Shown here piece after piece: positions 1 to 8,656 of a stretch of 64,000 nucleotides of DNA. The stretch spans positions 434,001 to 498,000 of the forward strand of contig NZ_JAJNMU010000001.1 in assembly GCF_022458865.1 (NCBI RefSeq), written 5' to 3'. A program made the position numbers and the translations under genes. Below the pieces are notes generated by a model. That model saw only the letters and a list, made by a program, of their open reading frames with translations, was not told where the DNA came from and made no database searches. Numbering within the stretch: the first letter of the stretch is position 1; each line of letters begins with the position of its first letter. Source of the stretch: Paenibacillus periandrae (GTDB taxonomy: Bacteria > Bacillota > Bacilli > Paenibacillales > NBRC-103111).

Positions 1-409
1 AACCCATGTTTTTTACAGTAATAAAGGTTGGAATTAATCCGCCATGAAACAGCATCGTAAACACGACCATGAACATGATCACTTTCCGTCCATCCAGATC
101 ACGTCGAGTCAAGCCATACGCCATCAAGGCCGTTAAAAACATACTAATCACGGTACCGACCGATGTAACTCCGATTGAAACCCCCAACGAACGCAGAATC
201 GTATTCGTCGAGAAAATGTATTTGTAAGCATTCAACGAAAAGACGGTCGGAAAGATAACAAATTGTCTGGCCGCCATCTCCTCGGCAGTCGTGAACGATC
301 CCGCTACCACGTGAATGAACGGCAGAATCATCACCAGAGCTATAATAGCCAAAAGTCCGTAATTTATCACATCAAACAAGCGACTGCTCATCGATTTATC
401 TTGCTGCAT
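1..409 (-). CDS. Sugar ABC transporter permease, LplC/YtcP-like (3' end cut off by window edge)
   Basis: Membrane permease of an oligosaccharide-type ABC importer (MalG/LplC branch). About 136 codons are visible, starting MQQDKSMSSRLFDVINYG, with a first membrane helix near residues 17-38 (LLAIIALVMILPFIHVV) and the typical TTAEEMAARQFVIFP and RSLGVSIGVTSVGT stretches; the EAA loop and C-terminus lie outside the window. The start is the ATG at 409, preceded by GGAAAGGAGA about 11 nt upstream. It lies 27 nt downstream of the other permease gene on the same strand, so both permeases and the lipoprotein further upstream form one transport operon. The reading frame is open to base 1. Substrate unknown; pectin, xylan or similar plant glycan fragments are usual for this family in Paenibacillus (inference). 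Confidence 0.9.
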   Translation of the reverse strand, partial: MQQDKSMSSRLFDVINYGLLAIIALVMILPFIHVVAGSFTTAEEMAARQFVIFPTVFSLNAYKYIFSTNTILRSLGVSIGVTSVGTVISMFLTALMAYGLTRRDLDGRKVIMFMVVFTMLFHGGLIPTFITVKNMG

Positions 410-436
410 AAGGCTCTGTCTCCTTTCCATGTTGAC

Positions 437-1390
437 TTAATAAATGCCATCCTCGCCGGCTTTTTTGGCTAATTTGTTAGCGCTCATCACGAGAATCAGG
501 CCGATAATCGATTTGAAGAATCCGACAGCGGTACTGAAGCTGTATTGTCCTTGCTTCAAGCCGGCGGTATACACATACGTATCAAAAATCTCTGCCACTT
601 CACGGTTAGCTGAGTTTAACAGCAAGTAGACCTGTTCAAACCCTAGCTCCAGCACATCACCGATTTTCAGAATGAGCAGCACGATAATAACTCCGCGTAC
701 CGAAGGAATCGTAATATGCCATATTTGACGCAGACGTCCGGCACCATCCATTTTGGCCGCTTCATACAAACCAGGATCGATCGCCGCCATCGCCGCCAAA
801 TAAATAATCGTTCCCCAGCCCGCTTCACGCCAGATTACCTGTAAAATGTACGTAGGCCGGAACCATGAGGCGTTAAGTAAAAAGTTAATTTTTTCGTATC
901 CCGCCGCTACCAGTAATTCATTAATGATCCCCCGATCCATCGAGAGCATAACGAATGTAATCGACACGATAATGACCCAGGACATAAAATGCGGTATATA
1001 AACCAACGTTTGCACGGTGCGTTTAAAGCCGCTGTGCCGCACTTCATTAAGCATTAAGGCCAGTAAAATCGGCACCGGGAAAAAGAACAATAAATTCATC
1101 CCGAATAAAATCAAAGTATTGGCCAGTATTCTAAAAAACGCCGGCTCCTCAAAAAGTCGCTGGAAGTTGTCGAATCCAACCCATTTACTCCCGGCAATTC
1201 CCAGATAAGGCTTGTAATCCTGAAAAGCAATAACGAGTCCCCACATCGGGACGTATTTGAAAATGATAAAAAACAGGAACCCCGGTAAGATCATCAGGTA
1301 GATCGCTCTATTTTTGATAACTCGCTGCAAAAGGCTCGAGCTTGATTTCGGTTTGATTTGGACTTGATTGGAGACAATTGTGTCATTCAT
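437..1390 (-). CDS. Sugar ABC transporter permease, LplB-like
   Basis: Inner-membrane permease of a carbohydrate ABC importer (MalF/LplB branch), 317 aa. A cytoplasmic N-terminus is followed by about six hydrophobic segments, beginning near residue 30 (YLMILPGFLFFIIFKYVPMW). The EAA loop, which docks the ATPase, is visible as YEAAKMDGAGRLRQIWHITIP around residues 210-230. The start ATG has GGAGGAACC upstream at good spacing. It sits between the lipoprotein binding protein (89 nt upstream) and a second permease (27 nt downstream). No ATPase gene is in this part of the window; such importers often share an unlinked MsmX-type ATPase (known for the family). Substrate not determinable from sequence. 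Confidence 0.92.
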   Translation of the reverse strand: MNDTIVSNQVQIKPKSSSSLLQRVIKNRAIYLMILPGFLFFIIFKYVPMWGLVIAFQDYKPYLGIAGSKWVGFDNFQRLFEEPAFFRILANTLILFGMNLLFFFPVPILLALMLNEVRHSGFKRTVQTLVYIPHFMSWVIIVSITFVMLSMDRGIINELLVAAGYEKINFLLNASWFRPTYILQVIWREAGWGTIIYLAAMAAIDPGLYEAAKMDGAGRLRQIWHITIPSVRGVIIVLLILKIGDVLELGFEQVYLLLNSANREVAEIFDTYVYTAGLKQGQYSFSTAVGFFKSIIGLILVMSANKLAKKAGEDGIY

Positions 1391-1479
1391 CGCAGGTTCC
1401 TCCTTCCTTTAATACAACAAGCACGGGAGCCATCCTCAGACCGGAAGGCCCCCAGCTTCATAGAGAATTAACGTTTAAA

Positions 1480-3003
1480 TTATTTCTTGGCTTTCTGATA
1501 GGCAGCTGTGTATTCCTCGATAATTTTGTCTCCGCCTTCTTTTTTCCATCTGTCTACTTCTTTTTGGAAGCCGGCTTCGTCAATCTTCCCAATAATAAAG
1601 TTATAGGTTGCGTCCTTGATAATATCCTGCAGACGAACACCCTTCTCAGTGTAGGTTTTGGAATCCAGAGGTGCAGTTGGATCATTAATAAGAATTTTGT
1701 TATTGTCGACAATCAGATCCTCAGCTTTTGCTTTGGCATCATAAGTAAAGTAGCCTGTCAGCATACCATTCGTGCTTTGTCCACCAATCAGTGTAGCCTG
1801 ATAAGGCTTCACATCGCGGTCAGTCATTTTGGAATCCTCGGAAACTTGGGCTTTACCATCCTTCAACGTGTAGTGCTTGCCTTCAATACCGTAGTAAATC
1901 AGGTTCGTTAATTCCGGACTCATCATTTTGTCATAGAACGTCAGAATGCCCTTGAGCTCTGCTTCTGTTTTTACAGCGGATTTCGGGAAGAATACGGCTG
2001 AGCCGTAGCCAGGAATGGACCAAATGCCGGTTTTGCCGTCCGGACCTGTCAGACGATTAGCCACATCAAGCTTGGAATCCTTATTTGTCATTTTTTGGTT
2101 CAGGGAAATAACATCGGCCATCGAGCCAATATAAACGCCCGCTTTACCGGTTTGGAACAGATTTTGTTGGTCGGTTTTACTTGTAACCGGGAAATCCTGA
2201 TTGATCAAGCCTTCTTTATGAAGCTTCAAGAAGTATTTCAACGTGTCCATATAGGCAGGATACATAAATTCCGGTATGAGCTTGCCGTCCTTCTCGCCCC
2301 AATTGTTAGGTGTACCAAAGTAGGAGGATACCGTTTTGAAGGCTCCGTAGATCAGATCATTACGGTCAGCCAAACCGATCGTATCTTTTTTGCCGTTCTT
2401 ATCAGGATCGTTTTCTGTGAATGCCTTTAGCATTTTGTAAAGATCATCCGTAGATTTGGGAGCAGCCAGACCAAGATTGTCAGCCCAGTCCTTACGATAA
2501 ATAACACCTTGGCGTGACAATGGCGTTTCCTGATACAACGCATAAATTTTTCCGTCAACCGATGTGTTGTTCAAAATCGTCGGAAGCAATTTCTTCAAAT
2601 TCGGATAATCCTTAAGTAGTGGTCCTACCTCCCAGAACTGATTGTTGCGAATGGCATCCTTCAAGAGGATCAGCGAGGCCGGGTTTTTCAAATATAATAC
2701 CTGCGGCAGTGTGCCTGTCGCCATTGAAGCGTTCATCTTCTCATCGTAGCTGCCATCTGGAACCCATTGAATTTCAAGTTTTGTATTGGTTTTTTCTTCA
2801 ACCAGCTTTTGGATTGTATCCGTTGGTACCTCTGGAATTTTCAGTGAAGCCATGATTGAAATTTTGGTAGGTCCTGCGGGCGTTGCTGGAGCGGCATTCT
2901 TACCATCATTAGCAGCGGGCTGCGTTGAACTGGATGCACATCCAGCCGCTACGGTAAGTGATAATACAGCTGCCATAACCATCGATACTCGTTTATTCAT
3001 CAT
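1480..3003 (-). CDS. Extracellular solute-binding lipoprotein of sugar ABC importer, LplA-like
   Basis: Substrate-capturing lipoprotein, 507 aa, probably anchored on the outer face of the membrane. The N-terminus MMNKRVSMVMAAVLSLTVAAGC is a lipoprotein signal peptide with Cys22 as the predicted lipidated residue, followed by a Ser/Pro/Ala-rich linker. The body matches the large family-1-type binding proteins of LplABC systems (for example YRKDWADNLGLAAPKSTDD and DPDKNGKKDTIGLA, the latter a calcium-loop-like motif DPDKNGKKD). RBS GGGGGACC precedes the start. It is the first gene of the operon followed by two permeases, and it diverges from a membrane-bound AraC regulator at 3352 which probably controls it. 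Ligand unknown. Confidence 0.92.
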   Translation of the reverse strand: MMNKRVSMVMAAVLSLTVAAGCASSSTQPAANDGKNAAPATPAGPTKISIMASLKIPEVPTDTIQKLVEEKTNTKLEIQWVPDGSYDEKMNASMATGTLPQVLYLKNPASLILLKDAIRNNQFWEVGPLLKDYPNLKKLLPTILNNTSVDGKIYALYQETPLSRQGVIYRKDWADNLGLAAPKSTDDLYKMLKAFTENDPDKNGKKDTIGLADRNDLIYGAFKTVSSYFGTPNNWGEKDGKLIPEFMYPAYMDTLKYFLKLHKEGLINQDFPVTSKTDQQNLFQTGKAGVYIGSMADVISLNQKMTNKDSKLDVANRLTGPDGKTGIWSIPGYGSAVFFPKSAVKTEAELKGILTFYDKMMSPELTNLIYYGIEGKHYTLKDGKAQVSEDSKMTDRDVKPYQATLIGGQSTNGMLTGYFTYDAKAKAEDLIVDNNKILINDPTAPLDSKTYTEKGVRLQDIIKDATYNFIIGKIDEAGFQKEVDRWKKEGGDKIIEEYTAAYQKAKK

Positions 3004-3081
3004 TTGTTCGGTCCCCCATTATCATTTGTAAGTGTGATTGTCGCTGAACATTTTCAAGCTGTTTGTGACAGTCTCAGACTA

Positions 3082-3207
3082 TAATCATTAATCCGTTACG
3101 TCTATAATCATTGGCTTTGCAGGCTTGCAACATGCTGGTGTGACGCGGTAAAACCTGTTATGTGCATGCTGAATCTGATATAATGATTACTTCTGGCAAA
3201 ATGATTA
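3082..3207. promoter_or_regulatory. Four copies of an 8-bp motif in the divergent lipoprotein/AraC-regulator promoter region
   Basis: The 348-bp intergenic region holds TAATCATT at 3082-3089 and 3105-3112 and its exact reverse complement AATGATTA at 3182-3189 and 3200-3207. The left pair is spaced 23 bp and the right pair 18 bp, so they form two mirrored direct-repeat pairs. AraC proteins usually bind paired direct repeats (family knowledge), so this is a candidate operator for the regulator encoded at 3352. No other feature was recognised in this gap. Confidence 0.45.
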
Positions 3208-3351
3208 TTGGAGATACGGCTTGTATTTGTTACTATTACATACAGCTACGATCGGGTACCTGATGCGATCGCACTGCATTCCCGATTCACCGAACCTGCA
3301 CAAATAATCTCTAGATTACTTATACAACTCTCATAAAGGAGTCGCCGATCT

Positions 3352-5667
3352 ATGAACAAACAAAGCCTGCTGACGAAGCTGATCCTTTTTGGATGTGTCC
3401 TCTGCATTGTACCCGTGCTCTTGCTCGGTATGCTTTCCTATATGGAGTCCTCAAGCTCAATTCAGCATCAGGTGAATCAAAGTAATACGCTTATTATGAA
3501 GCAAATGAAAGGGAATATCGAACAGGTTTTGAAAACGCTTGATTATACACTCAATCATATGGCGGATTCGACCTTGATGCAGGATGCGCTATTCCGTCAG
3601 ATGGATTATAACGACTTTCAGCTCTATAATAGCCTCCGTCGTGAGTTTGGGCATATTCAATCGTTCGATATGAAAGTAACGGATGTACTCCTGCTAAATG
3701 CGGCCGATAAATGGTTGATTAACAACAACGGCTTATACGAGCTTAATAAATTTAAAGAAACGGAACACCTGCTGAGCTTTATGAATTTACCGAACAATTC
3801 AAGCTGGATCCTGCACGAGAACAGCAATCTCGGTTCGCCGGACACGCAAAGCAACAAATGCAGCCATACCGTGATTTTGGTCAAAAAGCTTCCCCTGCTG
3901 CTGTCCGATAAAAGAGGCATTCTTTTTGCGCCGATTCCGGTCTGCAGCCTTGCCAGTATGATGGAATCGGATTCGACAGCACGCCACTTTATGATTATGG
4001 ACCAAAACCATACAATCATGGTTCATCCCGACGAAACCCTGATCGGTAAATCCATTATGGAAACCGGGTATATCAATGAGAACGAGCTTACCCATTTCGC
4101 CAATAATAGTGAGCAATTTGAAACCAACACAACTACCGGTTCTTATTCAGTCACCTATGTGAAATCGGATTTAAACAATTGGATCTACGTATCGTTCACG
4201 GAAATGAGTCAGTTTACCAAGGAATCACGAGCCATTGGCTGGTTTACCTTGTATGCTTGCCTGCTCATACTCGCCGTATGCGTAATCTTCGTCTGGTACG
4301 GAAGCCGAAATATGTATAATCCGATGCGGCGCATTCTTCAAGCGATTTCAGAGGGCCTGCCGGAGTGGAATGCTGTCAAACGTAATGAGTTTCAGGTGAT
4401 CCAGGAGCATATTCAGCAGCTATTTGCCTCCAACTCGAATCTGAAGGTCGAGATCAACCGGCATTCCCAGCAGGTCCGCAGTTTTTTTCTCATTAATATG
4501 TATCAGGACAACGTCGTCAAAACGGAAATCGAAGAGCGACTCCGGGCATATGGTTATGCCGAGCTGATGGATGGCTGGGATCAGATGATTGTCTTGACGC
4601 TTCAGATCGATTCTCTGGAGGAAACCCGTTTTACCGCTAATGATCTGGATCTCTTGATGTTTGCCATCAATAATATCGTCGAGGAAATCGTGCCTGCAGA
4701 AAACCGATTGACGCCCGTGATTTTTGACCAGACACAGGTCACTCTGATCGGCTTCAAGAGTTCACAGACGGATTCTTTCAAGGACCGTGTTTACCAATTT
4801 ACTGAATCCATTCAGCAAAATATTCGTACTTATCTCGGTTTATCGATCAGTATTGGTTTAAGTCTGCCTTTTGACAGTGCGAGCAAAAGTGCCCGTGCTT
4901 ACCGCGAAGGCTTGGAAGCGCTGATGCAGCGGCTCAAGCTCGGACAAGGTATCGTGGTTCCGTATGAAAACCTCAATTCGGGCAAGCATACCTTAATTTA
5001 CACGTATCCCAAGCAGTTGGAAAATGAACTGATCGAATCCATTAAGCTGGCCGACGAGGAGAAATCGTATGCGCTGCTGAAGCAATGGCTTGTTCAAGTG
5101 CTGGGCAAGGATCAGACACCGCAATTATACCAAATTTCGTTGATCAGGCTGCTGAACGATTTAATGATCGTCTCACAGGAATCCGGTATTGCTTTGGTGC
5201 AAATTCATCATGAAGGACGTTCGATGCATGAAGAGCTGCTGCAGCTGTATATTAGCGGGGAAATCGAATCCTGGTTCCGCACTCGTATTTTGCAGCCGAT
5301 GCTGCAAGTGTTCCGTGACCGCGGCGACTCGCAATACCATAATTTATCCGAGCAAATTATTAGCATGATTCATAGTGAATATGATACCGAGCTGACTTTA
5401 GACGAATGCGCCCTGCGGCTGCATTATAATGCCTTTTATTTAAGCAGTGTGTTCAAAAAAGAAACCGATATGACGTTCAGCGACTATCTGTTAATGTACC
5501 GGTTTCAGATGGCACGCAAATGGTTGATCGAAACCGATATGCCGATCAAGGATATCGCACAAAAACTGCAGTACAATAACCCGCAAAATTTCATTCGCTC
5601 CTTCCGCAAGCAGGAGGAAATGACCCCAGGGCAGTACCGCAGCAAGTATGGAAATATCGAAGGATAG
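3352..5667 (+). CDS. Membrane-anchored AraC-family regulator with extracellular sensor domain
   Basis: One-component sensor-regulator, 771 aa. TM1 lies near residues 10-30 (LTKLILFGCVLCIVPVLLLG), an extracellular Cache-like sensor spans roughly 35-295, and TM2 lies near 297-318 (WFTLYACLLILAVCVIFVWY). A cytoplasmic linker region of about 330 residues follows, and the C-terminal 100 residues hold two AraC helix-turn-helices (LTLDECALRLHYNAFYLSSV and MPIKDIAQKLQYNNPQNFIR, with RKQEEMTPGQYR at the end). RBS AAAGGAGTCG is 8 nt from the ATG. It diverges from the LplA-like transport operon, the standard arrangement in Paenibacillus where such regulators switch on the adjacent importer in response to an external sugar (inference for this locus). 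Confidence 0.92.
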   Translation: MNKQSLLTKLILFGCVLCIVPVLLLGMLSYMESSSSIQHQVNQSNTLIMKQMKGNIEQVLKTLDYTLNHMADSTLMQDALFRQMDYNDFQLYNSLRREFGHIQSFDMKVTDVLLLNAADKWLINNNGLYELNKFKETEHLLSFMNLPNNSSWILHENSNLGSPDTQSNKCSHTVILVKKLPLLLSDKRGILFAPIPVCSLASMMESDSTARHFMIMDQNHTIMVHPDETLIGKSIMETGYINENELTHFANNSEQFETNTTTGSYSVTYVKSDLNNWIYVSFTEMSQFTKESRAIGWFTLYACLLILAVCVIFVWYGSRNMYNPMRRILQAISEGLPEWNAVKRNEFQVIQEHIQQLFASNSNLKVEINRHSQQVRSFFLINMYQDNVVKTEIEERLRAYGYAELMDGWDQMIVLTLQIDSLEETRFTANDLDLLMFAINNIVEEIVPAENRLTPVIFDQTQVTLIGFKSSQTDSFKDRVYQFTESIQQNIRTYLGLSISIGLSLPFDSASKSARAYREGLEALMQRLKLGQGIVVPYENLNSGKHTLIYTYPKQLENELIESIKLADEEKSYALLKQWLVQVLGKDQTPQLYQISLIRLLNDLMIVSQESGIALVQIHHEGRSMHEELLQLYISGEIESWFRTRILQPMLQVFRDRGDSQYHNLSEQIISMIHSEYDTELTLDECALRLHYNAFYLSSVFKKETDMTFSDYLLMYRFQMARKWLIETDMPIKDIAQKLQYNNPQNFIRSFRKQEEMTPGQYRSKYGNIEG

Positions 5668-5701
5668 CAAGCCAGATTTCCCGTAGAAGAGAAGCATCCA
5701 C

Positions 5702-5985
5702 AACCTGTTTTTCCGTAAGATCGTCGGCTGGCACATAAGTAAACGAATGACAAAGGGGTTGGTTCTACAGGCATTAAACAAGCCTATGGACGCCAACACC
5801 CCGGCCAGCGGTTACTGCACTATTCGGATCATGGAAGCCAGTACGCCTCCTTGGATTAAGAAGAGCATCTTTGAGTCCTTTCAAAGTGTTGTACAACAAC
5901 CAACGTATCCATTCTTCGATTGGGTACAACACGCTCCCGATTATGAACGTATGTTCCAAGATCTAGCTATGCCCTCAACTATAGT
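5702..5985 (+). pseudogene. Decayed IS3-family transposase (OrfB) C-terminal remnant
   Basis: Pieces of an IS3-type DDE transposase are spread over two frames. In one frame from 5714: RKIVGWHISKRMTKGLVLQA and LNKPMDANTP. The frame then shifts and gives LLHYSDHGSQYAS, the conserved HSDxGSQY block carrying the second catalytic Asp. Shortly after come KKSIFESF and, in another frame, YNNQRIHSSIGY, the family's usual C-terminal block. The stretch between the HSD block and the end (which should hold SMSRxGNxxDNAxxESFF and the catalytic Glu) is missing. So the gene is truncated at the front, frameshifted at least twice and internally deleted. A 116-codon open frame from 5747 runs through it but is not a real gene. 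No terminal inverted repeats were recognised. Bases 5986-6133 hold nothing else that I can identify. Confidence 0.8.
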
Positions 5986-6133
5986 CTTCCGGGTAGTTAA
6001 GTTAAATCTTTCCTTCTTTGATCCAAATTACTATACTATAAGTGCCAAACATAGCCATAATCAGCAAAAAAATCATGCCAAATATCCAAATACTTAGCCG
6101 ATTTATTTCTCTTATCCCACCTGCCATAGTCAC

Positions 6134-6691
6134 TCAGAGCTTATTTTTTATTATCAATGGCTTTTTTGCGTCTACAATAATGGAAACCATACCAAGTCCT
6201 TCGATAGAATTCCTTGAATCAAACCAAAAGGATCTTCCTATCTTCCCATCCACTTCGTTCCAGTAAGTATAATGAAAATCTCCCTTTTCATCACAATATT
6301 CCAACAATGATACTTCAAACCCCGCTTTTTCAAATACTTCTACGAATGTTTTTGCGTCATAAACTATTTTGTGAGTTGCCGCCGGATGGTCCGCCGGACC
6401 GGGACCACCGACTTGAACCATCTGTTGGTACCGTTCGTTATGGAAATTTTTATCCGGAACGGCACAACGAATGTACCCTCCTGGTTTTAAAAACTCATAA
6501 CAATGGTTCGCAGCAACAACCCCCTCCTCATAAGTTAAGTGTTCCCACACGTGTTCGGCCAACAGCGCATCAATACTGCCCGGTTTAAATAAAGCGCTCC
6601 AACTTTTCAAATAAAGTAAATTTAACTCATCCTCTTGTGTACTGAGCCACCCATCATAGTTTGTTCTTCCTGCACCAATGATAACTTTCAT
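6134..6691 (-). CDS. Small class I SAM-dependent methyltransferase-like protein
   Basis: 185-aa protein resembling predicted SAM-dependent methyltransferases of the short COG4627 type. Visible are the acidic/HVWEHL block (ALLAEHVWEHLTYEEG, near residues 42-57), LKPGGYIRCAVPD (near 69-81, the post-motif strand), and a C-terminal GFEVSLLEYCDEKG. The usual glycine-rich SAM motif I is reduced to VIIGAGRTNYDGW at the extreme N-terminus, so the fold is trimmed at the front, as is normal for this small group. RBS GGGATGGGG is 7 nt from the ATG. It is AT-rich and sits beside the transposase remnant, suggesting acquisition. Substrate unknown; the assignment to methyl transfer is by motif only. Confidence 0.75.
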   Translation of the reverse strand: MKVIIGAGRTNYDGWLSTQEDELNLLYLKSWSALFKPGSIDALLAEHVWEHLTYEEGVVAANHCYEFLKPGGYIRCAVPDKNFHNERYQQMVQVGGPGPADHPAATHKIVYDAKTFVEVFEKAGFEVSLLEYCDEKGDFHYTYWNEVDGKIGRSFWFDSRNSIEGLGMVSIIVDAKKPLIIKNKL

Positions 6692-6846
6692 CTAAATACC
6701 CCATCCCAATTTCGTATTAATAAATTACAGTGTAGCGCTTGAAAATGAGGATAAGAATGGATTTATGTTGGGTTATATTGATATTTGTATAAAATCATTT
6801 ATTTTATTAGCATGTAAAAACATAAAAAGGCATTTCTATAAGCCAA

Positions 6847-8424
6847 TCATTCGGAAATGATATCAATAATTTCGTGGTAATTTCTATTGTCTCCGGTTAG
6901 CCCCTGAACTTCCAAACTCCCTTCCCTCTCGTCGAACAGGAACTTATATATATAATCATAAGTGGAATGAAAATCCGGATTGACGTAATGCACATTTATA
7001 ATGAATGCATCTCCATCCCAATATCCTTTCGCTTTATAATTTCCAGTTTCTCGATATTCGTTATCCAGTCCGATTGATATATCTACGGTTTCGGCTCCCA
7101 AAATTTTCTTAAATACAGCTACATCACTCTTATTAGAAAAGTTAAGCGTAAATGCACTAAAATCAAGACCCGTTTTCTTTACCATATAAGTCCTTCCACT
7201 AATCTCGTTAGCGATCATCGGAAGCTGAGGAATAGGCATTTTGGAAGAGCTGGCCAGACGTACTTGTTCTTTCATTTGCTGGTTACCTTCCGCATTAAAT
7301 GGAAGGGCTTGTTCGGATACGGCGGCGCTTTTAATACGAGAGAATATTTTGTTTGTCTCTATCATGGGGTCAGTATCCAAAATGTCACTTGTCATTACAA
7401 CGACAAGATTTTTCTCAGGCGATACAAAAATTCCCTGTCCAAAAGAACCACTCGCGTAAAAATAATCTTGACCACCCCACCATTGATATCCATATTTAAA
7501 ACCATTGGTGTTCGTCATTGTTGTTGATTCTGATATCCATTTAGCAGGTACTACCTGTTTTCCATTTAATAAGCCATTATTGGCATAGAGATAGCCGATT
7601 TTTGCCATATCTTCCGGGATTAGCTGAAGCCCTGTCCCTCCGTCGCTAACCCCTTGCTTATCAGCCGCCCATTGGAAATTTGTAATGTTGAGCGGTCCGA
7701 ATAATTTTTCCATAGCATATTCTTTTAAATTTATCCCGATTCTTTTTTGAATCATAGCGGATAGCAGATGGGAAGCCCCCGTATTATAATTGAAGGAAGT
7801 ACCGGGAGCACTTGACATGGGCTGGTTAAGGATAAATTGAACTTGATTAGGATTCTCCATCATCTGGCTGACAATGTTGTTGTTTCCGTAAGGCACTTGC
7901 GTTTCCGGCCAATCTAATCCACTCTGCATCGTCAGTAAATCTTTCACGGTAATCGCGGCTTTATTCAAATCCGTATTGTTTTTGCTTTCCTCCGGAAAGG
8001 AATTCAGAACTTTTTGATCTGTGCCTTTGAGGGCACCCTCATTGATGGCAATCCCCGTTAATGCTGAAGTAATACTTTTCGTCACGGAATGGACTTGATA
8101 AAATACGCCATCACCTTCTTGGTAAGGAGCAAAATAGGTGCTAAGTACAAGGTAACCATTACGCACGATAAGTAAGGAGTGAATATTGGTATGCTGGATT
8201 TGGATAGTTTTGAGGACATCAGCCAACTCAGCAGAATGAATACCTTGCTCTTCGGGAGTAGAGGTTCTCCATTTACCACCTTCCCAAGGAACCGGACTCG
8301 TTTCGGGCACCGTTTTTTTAACTGGTAACAAGTAAGCGAAAGGGACGAATGAAAGCAAGGTAACAAGAATAATGCCTATGGGAATCCAAAGTTTTTTAAC
8401 ACCAGTTAAATCCTTTAAAATCAT
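6847..8424 (-). CDS. Membrane-anchored serine hydrolase, class C beta-lactamase/penicillin-binding family
   Basis: 525-aa serine hydrolase of the beta-lactamase class C fold (EstB/DD-peptidase-like). A single N-terminal membrane segment (residues 11-33, KLWIPIGIILVTLLSFVPFA) anchors the catalytic domain outside. The SxxK nucleophile motif is S113-V-T-K116 (HSVTKSITSAL), and the second motif Y-x-[NST] is FNYNTGASHLL near residue 217. The end of the catalytic domain shows GSFGQGIFVSPEKN. The last 130 residues form an extra domain not typical of short beta-lactamases. RBS GAGGGAGGG precedes the ATG. It is a monocistronic gene between the methyltransferase-like gene and clpB. Substrate (peptide, ester or D-amino acid compound) cannot be read from sequence. 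Confidence 0.85.
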   Translation of the reverse strand: MILKDLTGVKKLWIPIGIILVTLLSFVPFAYLLPVKKTVPETSPVPWEGGKWRTSTPEEQGIHSAELADVLKTIQIQHTNIHSLLIVRNGYLVLSTYFAPYQEGDGVFYQVHSVTKSITSALTGIAINEGALKGTDQKVLNSFPEESKNNTDLNKAAITVKDLLTMQSGLDWPETQVPYGNNNIVSQMMENPNQVQFILNQPMSSAPGTSFNYNTGASHLLSAMIQKRIGINLKEYAMEKLFGPLNITNFQWAADKQGVSDGGTGLQLIPEDMAKIGYLYANNGLLNGKQVVPAKWISESTTMTNTNGFKYGYQWWGGQDYFYASGSFGQGIFVSPEKNLVVVMTSDILDTDPMIETNKIFSRIKSAAVSEQALPFNAEGNQQMKEQVRLASSSKMPIPQLPMIANEISGRTYMVKKTGLDFSAFTLNFSNKSDVAVFKKILGAETVDISIGLDNEYRETGNYKAKGYWDGDAFIINVHYVNPDFHSTYDYIYKFLFDEREGSLEVQGLTGDNRNYHEIIDIISE

Positions 8425-8519
8425 ATATACCCTCCCTCAAATTCCTTTTATAGGATAATTATATCATTATTTGTTTTCCTTCAACAAAACTGTCCGTTAT
8501 CGTATCTCAGTATAAAAGG

Positions 8520-8570
8520 AATACCCACAGCCTGAACACCTTTTTTAAAAGTGTCTAGTCTATGGGTATC
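8520..8570 (-). terminator. Hairpin downstream of clpB
   Basis: Imperfect inverted repeat with outer arms ATACCCACAG / CTATGGGTAT and an inner AACACC..AAAGTGT-like stem. On the minus strand it is followed by TTCCTTTTATA, so it can serve as the terminator of the J-domain/clpB operon. The remaining 8425-8656 gap shows nothing else beyond the upstream region of the serine hydrolase gene. Confidence 0.5.
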
Positions 8571-8656
8571 AGTGTAAACATCTGACAAGGACTTTTTGCA
8601 TGAAGCTGCAGCTGTACCAAGAGCATCTACAAATTGTGAGCAACTCGGTCCGCCTG

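Noticed and set aside
1378..1911. 177-codon plus-strand frame
   Set aside because: Antisense to the binding-protein gene; low-complexity Phe/Ser-rich translation typical of a shadow frame.
5747..6097. 116-codon frame as an independent gene
   Set aside because: It is a stitched reading through frameshifted IS3 transposase fragments; the true similarity changes frame twice.
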